64,000 nucleotides of DNA from Henriciella marina. Lineage in GTDB: Bacteria > Pseudomonadota > Alphaproteobacteria > Caulobacterales > Hyphomonadaceae. Where the stretch lies: the NCBI RefSeq assembly GCF_027213945.1, contig NZ_JAPWGW010000001.1:868001-932000 (forward strand). The letters are read 5' to 3'. The notes beneath the pieces were generated by a model, which saw nothing but the letters and a program-made list of their open reading frames with translations, was not told the DNA's origin and made no database searches. Position 1 is the first letter of the stretch, and every line of letters starts with the position of its first letter. The position numbers and the translations under genes are program-made. Below are positions 1 to 8,360 of this stretch, in pieces.

Positions 1-990
1 CGCGTCGGCCAGCATGGACAGGGCAATCGGCGCAGTGCCGAAGGTTGATGGGCTCACCTCACGGATATTACGGATCGTCTCACCGAACAGGTCCGGCGTC
101 GGCTTGCCGCCATCGATCCAGAAAGTCGCACCGTTCCAGAGCGCACCATTGAAGTTCACATTGGAGCCGGAAATGTGGTTCCACGGCAGCCAGTCGAGCA
201 CCTGGTTGACCTCATCCGGATCGTAATCAGGGTCGCGCTCATCATCGCGGAGGCCTTCCTGGCCCGCGATCATTGAGCACATGGCCCCCTGCGTGGTCGG
301 CACCGGCTTCGGCATCCCCGTAGAGCCAGACGTGAAAAGATATTTGCCGACGCTGTCATCGGTGAGTTTCGCCAAAGCTGCATCGACAGCCGCAGTCGGC
401 TCGGTCTGCGCCAGCGTATCGAAAGACTGGATTTCGTTCGTGGCGCCGGTCTTGGCGAAGACGGTGCAGCCATGATCGCCCAGCGCGCTAAGCGCATTTT
501 TGAACGGCTCGACATCCTGTACGAAAATGGCCTTTGGCTGCACAGCGCCGAAACAATGTTTCAGCTTGTTGAAATCGGTCGACATGGTCGAATAGGGGAC
601 CGAGATCGGGGCCGCAGGTGCGCCGATTTTCTGCGCTGCCATGATGACCAGCGCGCTTTCAATTGAATTGCCCGACAGGATCATGACCGGCGCGTCCGGC
701 CCTGCGCCCATGTTCAGGAAAGCCTGCGCCAGCGCATCGACCTTCTTCTTGCCTTGCGCGTAGGTGACAGTCCGCCACTGATCCGTCGCAGGATCGCGCT
801 GCTTCAGCCACGGGCGGTCCGGATGTTCGGCGGCCCGCTCATCGAGGCAATGCGGAATGGTCTTCGGCCGGTCACCGGGAGACTGGCGCGGCGTCAGATA
901 GATGGTGCCGTCATCCTTGCGGACCATTTCGATGTCCGGCTCTTTCTGCGGCAGGGGGCGAAATGGCGGCAATGCCTGTCCGTCGGCCAT
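1..990 (-). CDS. fcs: Feruloyl-CoA synthase-like AMP-dependent CoA ligase (3' part outside window)
   Basis: Reads in from ATG at 988-990 and stays open for 330 codons to the left edge, so the C-terminal part is missing. An ANL-superfamily ligase activates a carboxylic acid as acyl-AMP and transfers it to CoA. The N-terminal AMP-binding domain is visible, with the phosphate-binding loop LFTSGSTGMPKPV and the LPWNHISGSN stretch that in my experience marks the feruloyl-CoA synthase subfamily rather than fatty acyl-CoA ligases. Ferulate as substrate is therefore a family-level inference; another hydroxycinnamate or aromatic acid is possible. The gene is divergent from the trmO-like gene at 1072, with about 80 bases between the starts. 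Confidence 0.75.
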   Translation of the reverse strand, partial: MADGQALPPFRPLPQKEPDIEMVRKDDGTIYLTPRQSPGDRPKTIPHCLDERAAEHPDRPWLKQRDPATDQWRTVTYAQGKKKVDALAQAFLNMGAGPDAPVMILSGNSIESALVIMAAQKIGAPAAPISVPYSTMSTDFNKLKHCFGAVQPKAIFVQDVEPFKNALSALGDHGCTVFAKTGATNEIQSFDTLAQTEPTAAVDAALAKLTDDSVGKYLFTSGSTGMPKPVPTTQGAMCSMIAGQEGLRDDERDPDYDPDEVNQVLDWLPWNHISGSNVNFNGALWNGATFWIDGGKPTPDLFGETIRNIREVSPSTFGTAPIALSMLADA

Positions 991-1071
991 GGGAGTCTCC
1001 CTCAAATTTCCATTTTTATATAGCTGGTCCAGTCTATACACAGGCAAATCCCTGCCAAGAGAAAGCCGCTG

Positions 1072-1545
1072 ATGACCCTACGTAAAATCGGCCTTCACCC
1101 TGTCGGAACCGTCAGGTCTGAGCGGTCTGAACCGGTCGATGATGGCTGGGATGCTATCCCCGCGCACATCGAGCTCGACCCGGACCAGTTCACGCCTGAA
1201 GCCCTTTTTGGCCTCGACACCTTCTCCCACGCAGAGGTGGTTTTCGTCTTCGATCAGGTGCCGGACGAGAAGATCGAGCGCGGCGCACGCCATCCGCGCG
1301 GCAATAGAGACTGGCCGCTGACGGGCATCTTCGCTCAGCGCGGCAAGAACCGGCCAAACCGGATTGGCGTCACTGTTTGCCGCGTCCTGAAGGTGGAGGG
1401 GCTGAATCTTTATCTCGAAGGTCTCGATGCGATCGACGGCACACCGGTCCTCGACATCAAGCCCGTCATGGAAGGCTTCCTGCCCCGCGGCGACATCCGT
1501 GAGCCGGACTGGTCGAAAGCCCTGATGGCGGGTTATTGGGACTGA
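1072..1545 (+). CDS. trmO: TrmO-type tRNA (m6t6A37) methyltransferase family protein
   Basis: 157 residues, matching the single-domain TrmO/YaeB-like (UPF0066) fold. In E. coli TrmO uses SAM to N6-methylate t6A37 in tRNA-Thr. The hallmark stretch runs from about residue 70 to 100: RHPRGNRDWPLTGIF, then AQRGKNRPNRIGV, corresponding to the family's R-x-P-R-x-N and RPNxIG motifs. The C-terminal region contains LDIKPVM, as in family members. It lacks the C-terminal extension of the E. coli enzyme, so it is the short bacterial/archaeal form. ATG follows a weak purine stretch. A small unknown gene follows 14 bases after the stop. Confidence 0.85.
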   Translation: MTLRKIGLHPVGTVRSERSEPVDDGWDAIPAHIELDPDQFTPEALFGLDTFSHAEVVFVFDQVPDEKIERGARHPRGNRDWPLTGIFAQRGKNRPNRIGVTVCRVLKVEGLNLYLEGLDAIDGTPVLDIKPVMEGFLPRGDIREPDWSKALMAGYWD

Positions 1546-1559
1546 GGCTGGGGGGCGTG

Positions 1560-1985
1560 ATGACCGACACTTTTGATATTCGCTTCGATCCGCCAATTGA
1601 CCCGGCTGGAAGAACCTATCGCAATATTCCAATCGATGATCCGCATTTTATTTCCAAGGCTATCAAGCTCTCTATTAGCTGGGAGGTGGTCTACTGGGCA
1701 GGGCAATCCAGCTTTTCCGGCGGACGCGGCCAGATGATCAGCGTGCTTTCGGAGCTGGTACATGCATATCGAGCTTCGAAACAAAGGTCAGACTTCGAGC
1801 TTGCGCCACTAGGCGAGGAGTTGGGGCGGATCGAATTTCGCGAGAACTGCGCACTGTTCTACGATCTCTATGCGACGCCGCCAGACAAACCCATTGCGCA
1901 TTGCGAGGCTGCGCAGGTGGAGCGCTGCTACCAGGAGGCTGTCAGCGCATTCTATCACCGGATGCTCCAATTTATGGAGCATTAG
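1560..1985 (+). CDS. Hypothetical protein, 141 aa
   Basis: I do not recognise this protein. ATG at 1560 is preceded by a GGGGGCG ribosome-site-like stretch and lies 14 bases after the trmO stop, so the two are probably co-transcribed. A TTG eight codons upstream overlaps trmO and is less likely. No signal peptide or long hydrophobic segment is visible. The protein mixes aromatic and acidic residues (EVVYWAGQSSFSGG near the middle, many Glu and His near the C-terminus) and looks cytosolic. Base use is less GC-rich at third positions than in neighbours, which may mean acquisition or low expression. Confidence 0.6.
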   Translation: MTDTFDIRFDPPIDPAGRTYRNIPIDDPHFISKAIKLSISWEVVYWAGQSSFSGGRGQMISVLSELVHAYRASKQRSDFELAPLGEELGRIEFRENCALFYDLYATPPDKPIAHCEAAQVERCYQEAVSAFYHRMLQFMEH

Positions 1986-2041
1986 CAGTTCGCGGATGCC
2001 TTCATTGGGAGTAGTCTTGGCCCAAGCCTCTCTTTCCGCCT

Positions 2042-2059
2042 TCCCAGCGAAAGCTGGGA
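2042..2059. repeat. Palindromic intergenic element, GAAA loop
   Basis: TCCCAGC-GAAA-GCTGGGA is a perfect 7-bp stem closed by a GAAA tetraloop. It resembles the short palindromes found between 41588 and 41662, which suggests one dispersed family. It lies between the small unknown gene on the plus strand and the sulfotransferase-like gene on the minus strand, so it could also end transcription, although no T-run follows. Confidence 0.6.
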
Positions 2060-2135
2060 CCCATGGCGGTTGAGCAACCACCTCCCAGCCGCCATAGGCC
2101 TCACCTTGCGGTGTGGAAGCGGTATTGAAGACGTC

Positions 2136-2882
2136 TCAGGCGGACTTCGGCTTCAGCCGATACCGCGCAATCGCCTCATGGCTCCCTCGCGCCTTCTCCG
2201 CCAGCTTGCGCAACGCGTCCGGCAGCGCCGGCTCCTCACTTCGCGGTGCGCCAAACCCTGTGGACTGCCACACTGCATCATACCAGTGCGGAGCCCAGAC
2301 CCCGTCTTCCGGCTTTGGCCCGGCCTCCCAGCTCAGCATGGCATCGGTGTACGCAACGCCAAGCGCCGCGCAGAGAGCGCGCAGCATCCCGGGCGGGTCT
2401 TCAAGGATATCATCGGAGTCGACCACAGGAGGCGCTTCGCCCCTGATCTGGCAGACCCGATCGAACAGCTCCGCCTGTTGCGGCACCCCGATCACGTCAA
2501 GGCTCACCGTCTCCATCTTGCGCGCATAGGAGGCCAGCACCCGTGCCGGATCGCGGATCAGGAAGGAATTGGTCACCCTGTGCATCCAGTTTCGTGGCAG
2601 GGCGGGCGCCATATGGTGTGTCATATGCTTCTGGTAGAAGACAGGCTTTCCGCCCGGCACAGGCGCTTCGCTCAGCTCCTGCGCCACGACGGCGCCGTCA
2701 TGCGCCTGCGCCTCCAGGATCTCCGCCTGCATGGGGTGCACTGTGCCGGTGGAAATGAGATAGGCCGCATAGAACGGTTCATCGACGCAGGCCGTATCAG
2801 GCCGCGCGCCAAAGCTGCGCATCATCGTGGTCGAAAGGTTGCGCGGCCCCGACCACATGGCGATGCGGACAGGCTCGCTCAT
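2136..2882 (-). CDS. Sulfotransferase-like P-loop protein
   Basis: 248 residues. The N-terminus MWSGPRNLSTTMMRSF matches the 5'-phosphosulfate-binding loop of sulfotransferases, where Ser/Thr residues hold the 5'-phosphate of PAPS. A second element, FLIRDPARVLASY at about residues 108-120, corresponds to the 3'-phosphate-binding Arg/Ser region. Substrate unknown. Its start codon overlaps the stop of the upstream class IV aminotransferase by four bases, implying translational coupling; I recall such sulfotransferase-like genes beside branched-chain aminotransferases in other alphaproteobacteria. Activated sulfate could come from cysD-cysNC at 52649-55455. A true sulfotransferase activity is not proven. 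Confidence 0.7.
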   Translation of the reverse strand: MSEPVRIAMWSGPRNLSTTMMRSFGARPDTACVDEPFYAAYLISTGTVHPMQAEILEAQAHDGAVVAQELSEAPVPGGKPVFYQKHMTHHMAPALPRNWMHRVTNSFLIRDPARVLASYARKMETVSLDVIGVPQQAELFDRVCQIRGEAPPVVDSDDILEDPPGMLRALCAALGVAYTDAMLSWEAGPKPEDGVWAPHWYDAVWQSTGFGAPRSEEPALPDALRKLAEKARGSHEAIARYRLKPKSA

Positions 2883-3805
2883 CGGATCGGCGTCAGGCTG
2901 CGGGCAACGAGGCTCTGGTAAAGCGCCGTAATCTTCTGCGCCATTGGCCCGCCAACATGCTCGACGGTGCGCCCGTCCACCTCACGCACCGGCGTTACAC
3001 CAGCAAAAGTTCCCGTCACAAAGGCCTCATCGGCTGAATAGACATCGAACAGGGAAAAGCGCTTCTCACGGACCGTAATTCCCGCCTCCTCACAGACACG
3101 AATGATGTTGCCGCGCGTGATCCCGCCAAGGCAGTAATCGGGCGGCGATGTCCACACCTCGCCATCGCGCACGATGAAGAAGTGTGTGGAGTTACAGGTC
3201 GCTACAAAGCCGTCGGCATCGAGCATCAGCCCCTCATCTGCGCCCGCCTTATCGGCTTGAATGCAGGCGAGGATGCAATTGAGCTTGGAGTGCGAATTGA
3301 GCTTCTGGTCCTGCTCGGCAGGCCCGGTGCGCCGCACATGAACGGTGAAAAGCGAGAGGCCTTTCTCGATCACCTCGGGCACCGGTGCCTTGTATTCCGG
3401 GATGATGACGACGGTCGGTTTGGTGATAGTGAAGCGCGGGCCCTGATAAGGGGTCTTCTTGATGCCGCGGGTCACCATCAACCGTATATGAACGCCGTCG
3501 CGCATATCTTGCGCTTTCAGGCAGTCGAACAGGCGCTGCGTGAGCTCTGCCTTCGAAAGCCCGATATCCATGTCGATGGTTTTTGCGCCCGCATAGAGCC
3601 GCTTCAGGTGCTCATCCAGAAAGGCCACACCGCCATTCTTGACGCGCAAGCCTTCCCACACCCCGTCGCCCAGCAGGTAGCCACTGTCGAACACCGAAAC
3701 GGTCGCTTCATCGCGGTGCTTCAACTCTCCATTAACGGAGATCAGCACATCCGCATTGCGCGGATCATAGACAAAGTCATGCACACCGTGCGGTTCGTCT
3801 TCCAT
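2879..3805 (-). CDS. PLP class IV aminotransferase (branched-chain / D-amino acid type)
   Basis: 308 residues with the fold-type IV pattern. ISVNGELKHRDEATVSVFD near the N-terminus is typical, as are a probable PLP lysine at K174 (SHSKLN), the phosphate-binding GGITRGNIIRV region and a C-terminal FVTGTFAGVTPV. Members convert branched-chain amino acids to 2-keto acids, act on D-amino acids, or act as 4-amino-4-deoxychorismate lyase; the sequence does not separate these for me, but length and context favour a BCAT-like enzyme. An AGGAG motif precedes the ATG. The downstream sulfotransferase-like gene overlaps by four bases. Confidence 0.8.
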   Translation of the reverse strand: MEDEPHGVHDFVYDPRNADVLISVNGELKHRDEATVSVFDSGYLLGDGVWEGLRVKNGGVAFLDEHLKRLYAGAKTIDMDIGLSKAELTQRLFDCLKAQDMRDGVHIRLMVTRGIKKTPYQGPRFTITKPTVVIIPEYKAPVPEVIEKGLSLFTVHVRRTGPAEQDQKLNSHSKLNCILACIQADKAGADEGLMLDADGFVATCNSTHFFIVRDGEVWTSPPDYCLGGITRGNIIRVCEEAGITVREKRFSLFDVYSADEAFVTGTFAGVTPVREVDGRTVEHVGGPMAQKITALYQSLVARSLTPIR

Positions 3806-3916
3806 TGAGTTGTCTCCTGTCTCGGGCGTCCGATACCCTCATACAGCCGGACTGCCCCAGAGCGAAGCATACCCCTGCGAAGGTAGGGATTTAAGGACGA
3901 GCGCGGGATGGGAGTA

Positions 3917-5485
3917 TCAGCCAACCCGGCGGTCGGTATCCTTCCAGTATGGCTCGCGCAGATCCTTGCGGAGAATCTTGCCGGATGGGTTGCGCGGCAG
4001 CACTTTCACGAAGTCGACCGATTTCGGGCACTTATAGCCGGCGATCTTCTCTTTCGTGAACGCGATGATGGCGTCCTTGTCCGGGGTGGCGCCTTCCTTC
4101 AGGACGATGATCGCCTTGACGGCTTCGCCCCATTTCTCGCTTGGAATGCCGATCACGGCGACGTCGGCAACATCCGGGTGGCTGAACAGCGCATTCTCGA
4201 CTTCTGCCGGATAAACGTTCTCACCGCCCGACACGATCATGTCCTTGATCCGGTCGTGGATGAAGAGGAAGCCATCCTTGTCGAAATAGCCGGCATCGCC
4301 CGTATGGAAGAGGCCGCCGCGAAGCGCTTCTTCGGTGGCCTCCTCGCGGTTCCAGTAGCCCTTCATGACGAAGTCCGCACCAATCACGATCTCGCCAACC
4401 TCGCCCTGGGGGACCGGATTGTCCTGCGGGTCGACCACGCGGACGATGGCAGTTGGGTACGGCACACCGCAGGAGCGCAGCTTGCCCCAGCTCGGGTCAT
4501 GCGCTTCCGGTGGCAGATAGGTGCCAAGGCCGACCGTCTCGGTCAGGCCATAAAGCTGGGTGAACTTCGCGCCGAACAGGTCGACAGCGCGCTTTAAGAG
4601 ATCTTCTGCAATTGGCGAGGCGCCATAGGAAATCGTCTTCAGCGAAGAAAAATCCCGGTCATCGACGCCCGGCATCTGCGACAGCATCAGGATGACAGCC
4701 GGCACCCAGAAGGCGTGATTGACCTTGTGCTGCTCGACGAGGTCCAGGATCGCTGACGGGTCGATCTCACGCAGGATGAGGGTCATCGCTCCCTGCGCAC
4801 TGGCCAGCACGCCGATGTTGCAGCCGGCCACATGGAATAGCGGCATGGCGTTCATCACCACATCGCCCTCATCATAGGCAGCCCAGTCGAGCTTCGCCGC
4901 TTCGGTGAAGACGGCGCGATAGTTCGCATTTGTCAGCATGACGCCCTTGGGCAGGCCTGTCGTGCCAGACGTGTAGAGCTGGATGACATCGTCATCATCC
5001 TCGGTCTTGAGCCCCGGCGCCTTGTCGCTCTGGCTTGCCATCCAGTCGCTATAGCATGGCCAGTCCTTATGGCCGACATCAATCGCTATGACCGTTTTCA
5101 GCTCAGGGCATTCAGGCGCGATCTTCTCTGCGGCCTCATAGAATTCCTTGGCGACGAACAGGACTTTCGACTTGCTGTCAGACAGGATGAATTTCATCTC
5201 CGGCGGCGCAAGGCGGTTATTGATGCCCGTCATGGTCGTGCGCGACTTCGCGCAGCCGAAAAGCTGCTCATAGTAACAGCCCATATTCTTGCCGAGATAG
5301 GCGACCCGGTCTCCCGGCTGCACGCCGGCGGCGAGCAGGCCATTGGCCACCTTGTTGGCATTCTTTTCGAGGCCGGCGAATGTCGTCGTCTTGCCTTCAA
5401 ACCAGATCGCGGGCTTGTCGGCGAGCTTTGCCGATTGCACACGCGGGATATCGGCAAGGTGCGGCATCAGGACGGGATCGAGCAT
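3917..5485 (-). CDS. Acyl-CoA synthetase (FadD-like AMP-dependent ligase)
   Basis: 522 residues, full-length ANL ligase. P-loop YTSGTTGLPKG lies near residue 170, the adenine-binding YGLTETVG motif in the middle, the hinge/ATP motif FHTGDAGYFDKDGF, IKDMIVSGGENVYP, and the catalytic C-terminal lysine in PSGKILRKDLR. It activates a fatty or other carboxylic acid to its CoA thioester. The resemblance is closest to medium/long-chain FadD3/FadD13-type ligases, but chain length cannot be read from sequence. GAGGAAG lies nine bases before the ATG. The gene is single, with about 110 bases to the aminotransferase start and a divergent GST gene upstream. Confidence 0.85.
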   Translation of the reverse strand: MLDPVLMPHLADIPRVQSAKLADKPAIWFEGKTTTFAGLEKNANKVANGLLAAGVQPGDRVAYLGKNMGCYYEQLFGCAKSRTTMTGINNRLAPPEMKFILSDSKSKVLFVAKEFYEAAEKIAPECPELKTVIAIDVGHKDWPCYSDWMASQSDKAPGLKTEDDDDVIQLYTSGTTGLPKGVMLTNANYRAVFTEAAKLDWAAYDEGDVVMNAMPLFHVAGCNIGVLASAQGAMTLILREIDPSAILDLVEQHKVNHAFWVPAVILMLSQMPGVDDRDFSSLKTISYGASPIAEDLLKRAVDLFGAKFTQLYGLTETVGLGTYLPPEAHDPSWGKLRSCGVPYPTAIVRVVDPQDNPVPQGEVGEIVIGADFVMKGYWNREEATEEALRGGLFHTGDAGYFDKDGFLFIHDRIKDMIVSGGENVYPAEVENALFSHPDVADVAVIGIPSEKWGEAVKAIIVLKEGATPDKDAIIAFTKEKIAGYKCPKSVDFVKVLPRNPSGKILRKDLREPYWKDTDRRVG

Positions 5486-5604
5486 CTTCTGGACTTCCTC
5501 TTGAGCTTTGCTTCTTTTTCGTTACCGCTTGAAATCGCTTTGGACGCGGCGGGCAAGCCCTCAGATGGAATAGGGTGCCTGTCAGACAGCGAAAAGGAAA
5601 GCAG

Positions 5605-6555
5605 ATGGCGAGCGCGCAAACGATCATTCTTCACCACTACCAGACCTCTCCGTTCTCGGAGAAAGTCCGCCTCGCGCTGCGAATGAAGAACCTCGCCTGG
5701 GCGTCGGTCGAAATCCCGAACATGATGCCGAAGCCGCTGCTGATGCCGCTGACGGGTGGCTATCGCAAGACGCCTGTCATGCAGATCGGCGCGGACATTT
5801 TCCTCGACAGCGCAATGATTATCCGCGCGCTGGAAGAACGGTTCGAAATTCCGCAGCTCGACCTGCCGGGCCATGAGGGTCTGTCCAGCGTCGTCGGGTC
5901 CTGGGCTGACGGGAAGTGGTTCCAGACCAGCGTTGCGATCATCTTCGGTTCGATTGGCGATCAGGTGCCCGAAGCCTTCAAGAAAGACCGCGAACAGCTT
6001 TCCGGCCGTCCATTCGATACCGACGCCATGAAGGCGGTCGTGCCGATGATGAAGGACCAGTGGCGCGCGCAGATGGCCTGGCTGGAGCAACGTCTCGCCG
6101 GGGGGCAGGGCGCCGGTGCCGGCAACTGGCTGGTCAGCACCAAGCCGGGCCTCGTCGACGTCCACGCTTTTATGAATCCGTGGTTCATCGAGAGCGCCCT
6201 GCCAGACTTCCTGACCGAGTGCTTCAAATCCTTCCCGCGTACCGCAGACTGGTATCAGCGCATGAAGGAAATCGAGGGCCAGAAACCCGAAGACATCACC
6301 GGTGAAGAGGCGCTTGAGATCGCGCTCAACGCAGCCCCGCGCCTCAAGGCTGCCAAGACAGAGGGCGAGCTTCAGTCATTCGAGCCCGGTGAACGCGTTG
6401 CGGTTGCTGCAGACGATTATGGCCGCGACTGGGTCGAGGGCGAGATCGTCATTGCCTCCGCGGACCGCATCATCATCCACCGCCATGATGAGCAAGCCGA
6501 AACACTGAACCTGCACTTCCCGCGCACCGGCTTCATGGTCCGACGCCTGGATTAA
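5605..6555 (+). CDS. Glutathione S-transferase family protein with C-terminal extension
   Basis: 316 residues from ATG 5605, which follows AAAGGAAAGCAG; an in-frame upstream start lacks a good ribosome site. The first 85 residues form a thioredoxin-like GST_N domain (YQTSPFSEKVRLALRMKNL; GGYRKTPVMQIGADIFLDS). A helical C-terminal domain follows to about residue 235. The last 60 residues or so (from GERVAVAADDYGRDWVEGE) look like a small beta-barrel, not part of canonical GSTs. Substrate unknown; detoxification or thiol chemistry is the family-level guess. The partner gene on the left is divergent. Confidence 0.75.
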   Translation: MASAQTIILHHYQTSPFSEKVRLALRMKNLAWASVEIPNMMPKPLLMPLTGGYRKTPVMQIGADIFLDSAMIIRALEERFEIPQLDLPGHEGLSSVVGSWADGKWFQTSVAIIFGSIGDQVPEAFKKDREQLSGRPFDTDAMKAVVPMMKDQWRAQMAWLEQRLAGGQGAGAGNWLVSTKPGLVDVHAFMNPWFIESALPDFLTECFKSFPRTADWYQRMKEIEGQKPEDITGEEALEIALNAAPRLKAAKTEGELQSFEPGERVAVAADDYGRDWVEGEIVIASADRIIIHRHDEQAETLNLHFPRTGFMVRRLD

Positions 6556-6613
6556 GGCAGATCTGGCCAATAATTTTATGGACTTTTGAGCGCTGAAGTA
6601 GAACGCTGCGGCT

Positions 6614-7390
6614 ATGGCTGTAGATTTGAAGACTTTCCGAAGATACCTAGCTGCGTGGAGTAAGGCAGCTAGCCGACCAAACTATGACGCTGAAGAATTT
6701 GCGGCTCATATGTGTCGGTTGGGGGACGGACGTCCGCGTTGCCTTACTATCATTCCACAGAAGTTTGGGATCGAGTATCGGGATGAAGAGGACGCCCCAT
6801 CGACCCGCACCATCAGTGTGAAAAGAATTGCAATATCGTCCGAGGGGGCGGGCCTATTGCAAGGTTACTGCTTCTGGCGTTGTGAACCGAGAATGTTTCG
6901 TCTGGATCGCTTGATAAGTGTGATTGATGCAAATGGGGAATACCATGCGCCGCCTACGGCTTTTATTATCAACCTTTTTGAGACGTTTGGTGTACATGTA
7001 AACCACGACGAGATAGCTCTTCGGAAGTTCTTACAACGTTTCTCTGCTCAATTTCTCATACTCAAATTAATGGCTAACGCCGACGGCGAGATAGATCCCG
7101 CTGAAGAGGAAGCAATTTTGGATTATTGTGCCAGGCTAATGGCTCGATCCGATCTTTTGCTTGGGGATGAAGAGTTGGCGCAATTCTCCAGCTGGCTTCG
7201 AAGGCTAGAGCCTGACGCTCAGGATTATTTCGATGCGCTCGAAGTGTTGAAAGAGAGGCCGCAAAGAGAGTTGTTGCCGTTCTTTAGATCAGCCAAAGAA
7301 GTATTGTTGGCTGACGGGCTGCATCATCCCGAAGAGTGCAGTTTGCTTGACGACCTTTGCATACGCCTTGGCAGCGCCGCTTTAGAGTAG
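6614..7390 (+). CDS. WYL-like plus TerB-like two-domain protein
   Basis: 258 residues. The middle of the N-terminal half (YCFWRCEPRMFRLDRLISV near residue 95) resembles the WYL domain, a ligand or nucleic-acid sensor often linked to regulators and defence genes. The C-terminal half contains two acidic helical repeats, ANADGEIDPAEEEAILDY and LLADGLHHPEECSLL, typical of the TerB/DjlA-N metal-binding fold. No DNA-binding helix-turn-helix is visible. Third-position base use is clearly less GC-rich than flanking genes, suggesting acquisition. It stops one base before the convergent ABC ATPase gene. Function unknown. Confidence 0.65.
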   Translation: MAVDLKTFRRYLAAWSKAASRPNYDAEEFAAHMCRLGDGRPRCLTIIPQKFGIEYRDEEDAPSTRTISVKRIAISSEGAGLLQGYCFWRCEPRMFRLDRLISVIDANGEYHAPPTAFIINLFETFGVHVNHDEIALRKFLQRFSAQFLILKLMANADGEIDPAEEEAILDYCARLMARSDLLLGDEELAQFSSWLRRLEPDAQDYFDALEVLKERPQRELLPFFRSAKEVLLADGLHHPEECSLLDDLCIRLGSAALE

Positions 7391-7391
7391 T

Positions 7392-8333
7392 TTAGGCGGC
7401 CTCAGTCGTCATCGCGACGAACACGTCTTCCAGCTTCGGCTGGTCGGTGGAGAGGTCCGCCACGCTAATCCCTGCTTCACGCACCTGTTCAAGCAGGCGG
7501 CCGATGCCGGTCTCGCTGTTGCGATACGCGATTTCGAGCTCACCAGACTTGAGAAGCCGGATATCGAGATGCTTCAGGCTCTCAGGCACGTCGCTGAGCG
7601 GCTCGCGCGGCTGTATCTTCAGTATGCGCTGATCCATGCGGGCCAGCAGCGTCGGCGTCGGCTCGCACGCAATGATCTCACCATGATTGACGATGGCGAT
7701 CTCGTCGCAGAGCTCTTCAGCCTCCTCCAGATAGTGCGTCGTCAGGATGATGGTCGTGCCCTCATCGTGCAGCCGGCGCACATATTGCCAGAGCGAGCGG
7801 CGCAGCTCGACGTCAACACCAGCCGTAGGCTCATCGAGAATTAGGACAGGCGGGCGGTGCACCAGTGCCTTCGCGATCATCAGGCGCCGCTTCATGCCGC
7901 CCGATAGCTGGCGGACATAAGCGTCGCGCTTGTCAGCAAGGCCGACCGCGTCAAGAATCTCCAGCGTTCGGCGCTGGCCTTTCGGGACACCATAGAAACC
8001 TGCCTGCAGCTCCAGCGCCTCTTCCGGCGTGAAGAAGGGGTCCATGGTGATTTCCTGGTTTACGACACCGATCGCGGCGCGGCTCGCGCGCGGATGCTGG
8101 TCGATATCCATGTCCCAGATACGGGCCGTGCCGGACGTCTTAGTCACGAGGCCGGCCAAGATGTTGATGAAGGTCGACTTGCCCGCACCGTTCGGGCCCA
8201 GCAGGCCAAAGATGCTGCCACGCGGAATTTTCAGGCTGATGGACTGGAGCGCGCGCTTTTCCGGCATCTTACCGGAGGCAGCGTAGACCTTCTCGAGGTT
8301 CTCGACCTCGATTGCATAATCAGGGGCGGACAT
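7392..8333 (-). CDS. ABC transporter ATP-binding protein (CcmA/YadG-like)
   Basis: 313 residues: Walker A GPNGAGKS (46-53), signature LSGGMKRR (from 143), Walker B VLILDEPTAG (from 163), and the H-loop in LTTHYLEEAEEL. The C-terminal 80 residues form the extension seen in YadG-type exporters of the ABC-2 class, which pair with a YadH-like permease. No permease gene lies beside it; both neighbours are unrelated, so the partner must be elsewhere. GGAG precedes the ATG. A likely inner-membrane exporter ATPase; substrate unknown. Confidence 0.85.
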   Translation of the reverse strand: MSAPDYAIEVENLEKVYAASGKMPEKRALQSISLKIPRGSIFGLLGPNGAGKSTFINILAGLVTKTSGTARIWDMDIDQHPRASRAAIGVVNQEITMDPFFTPEEALELQAGFYGVPKGQRRTLEILDAVGLADKRDAYVRQLSGGMKRRLMIAKALVHRPPVLILDEPTAGVDVELRRSLWQYVRRLHDEGTTIILTTHYLEEAEELCDEIAIVNHGEIIACEPTPTLLARMDQRILKIQPREPLSDVPESLKHLDIRLLKSGELEIAYRNSETGIGRLLEQVREAGISVADLSTDQPKLEDVFVAMTTEAA

Positions 8334-8360
8334 CTGCTCTCCGTGGTTTGCTCGAAGCGT

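Noticed and set aside
2070-2921. Plus-strand open frame over the sulfotransferase-like gene
   Set aside because: Antisense shadow in GC-rich DNA; no domain match and no ribosome site.
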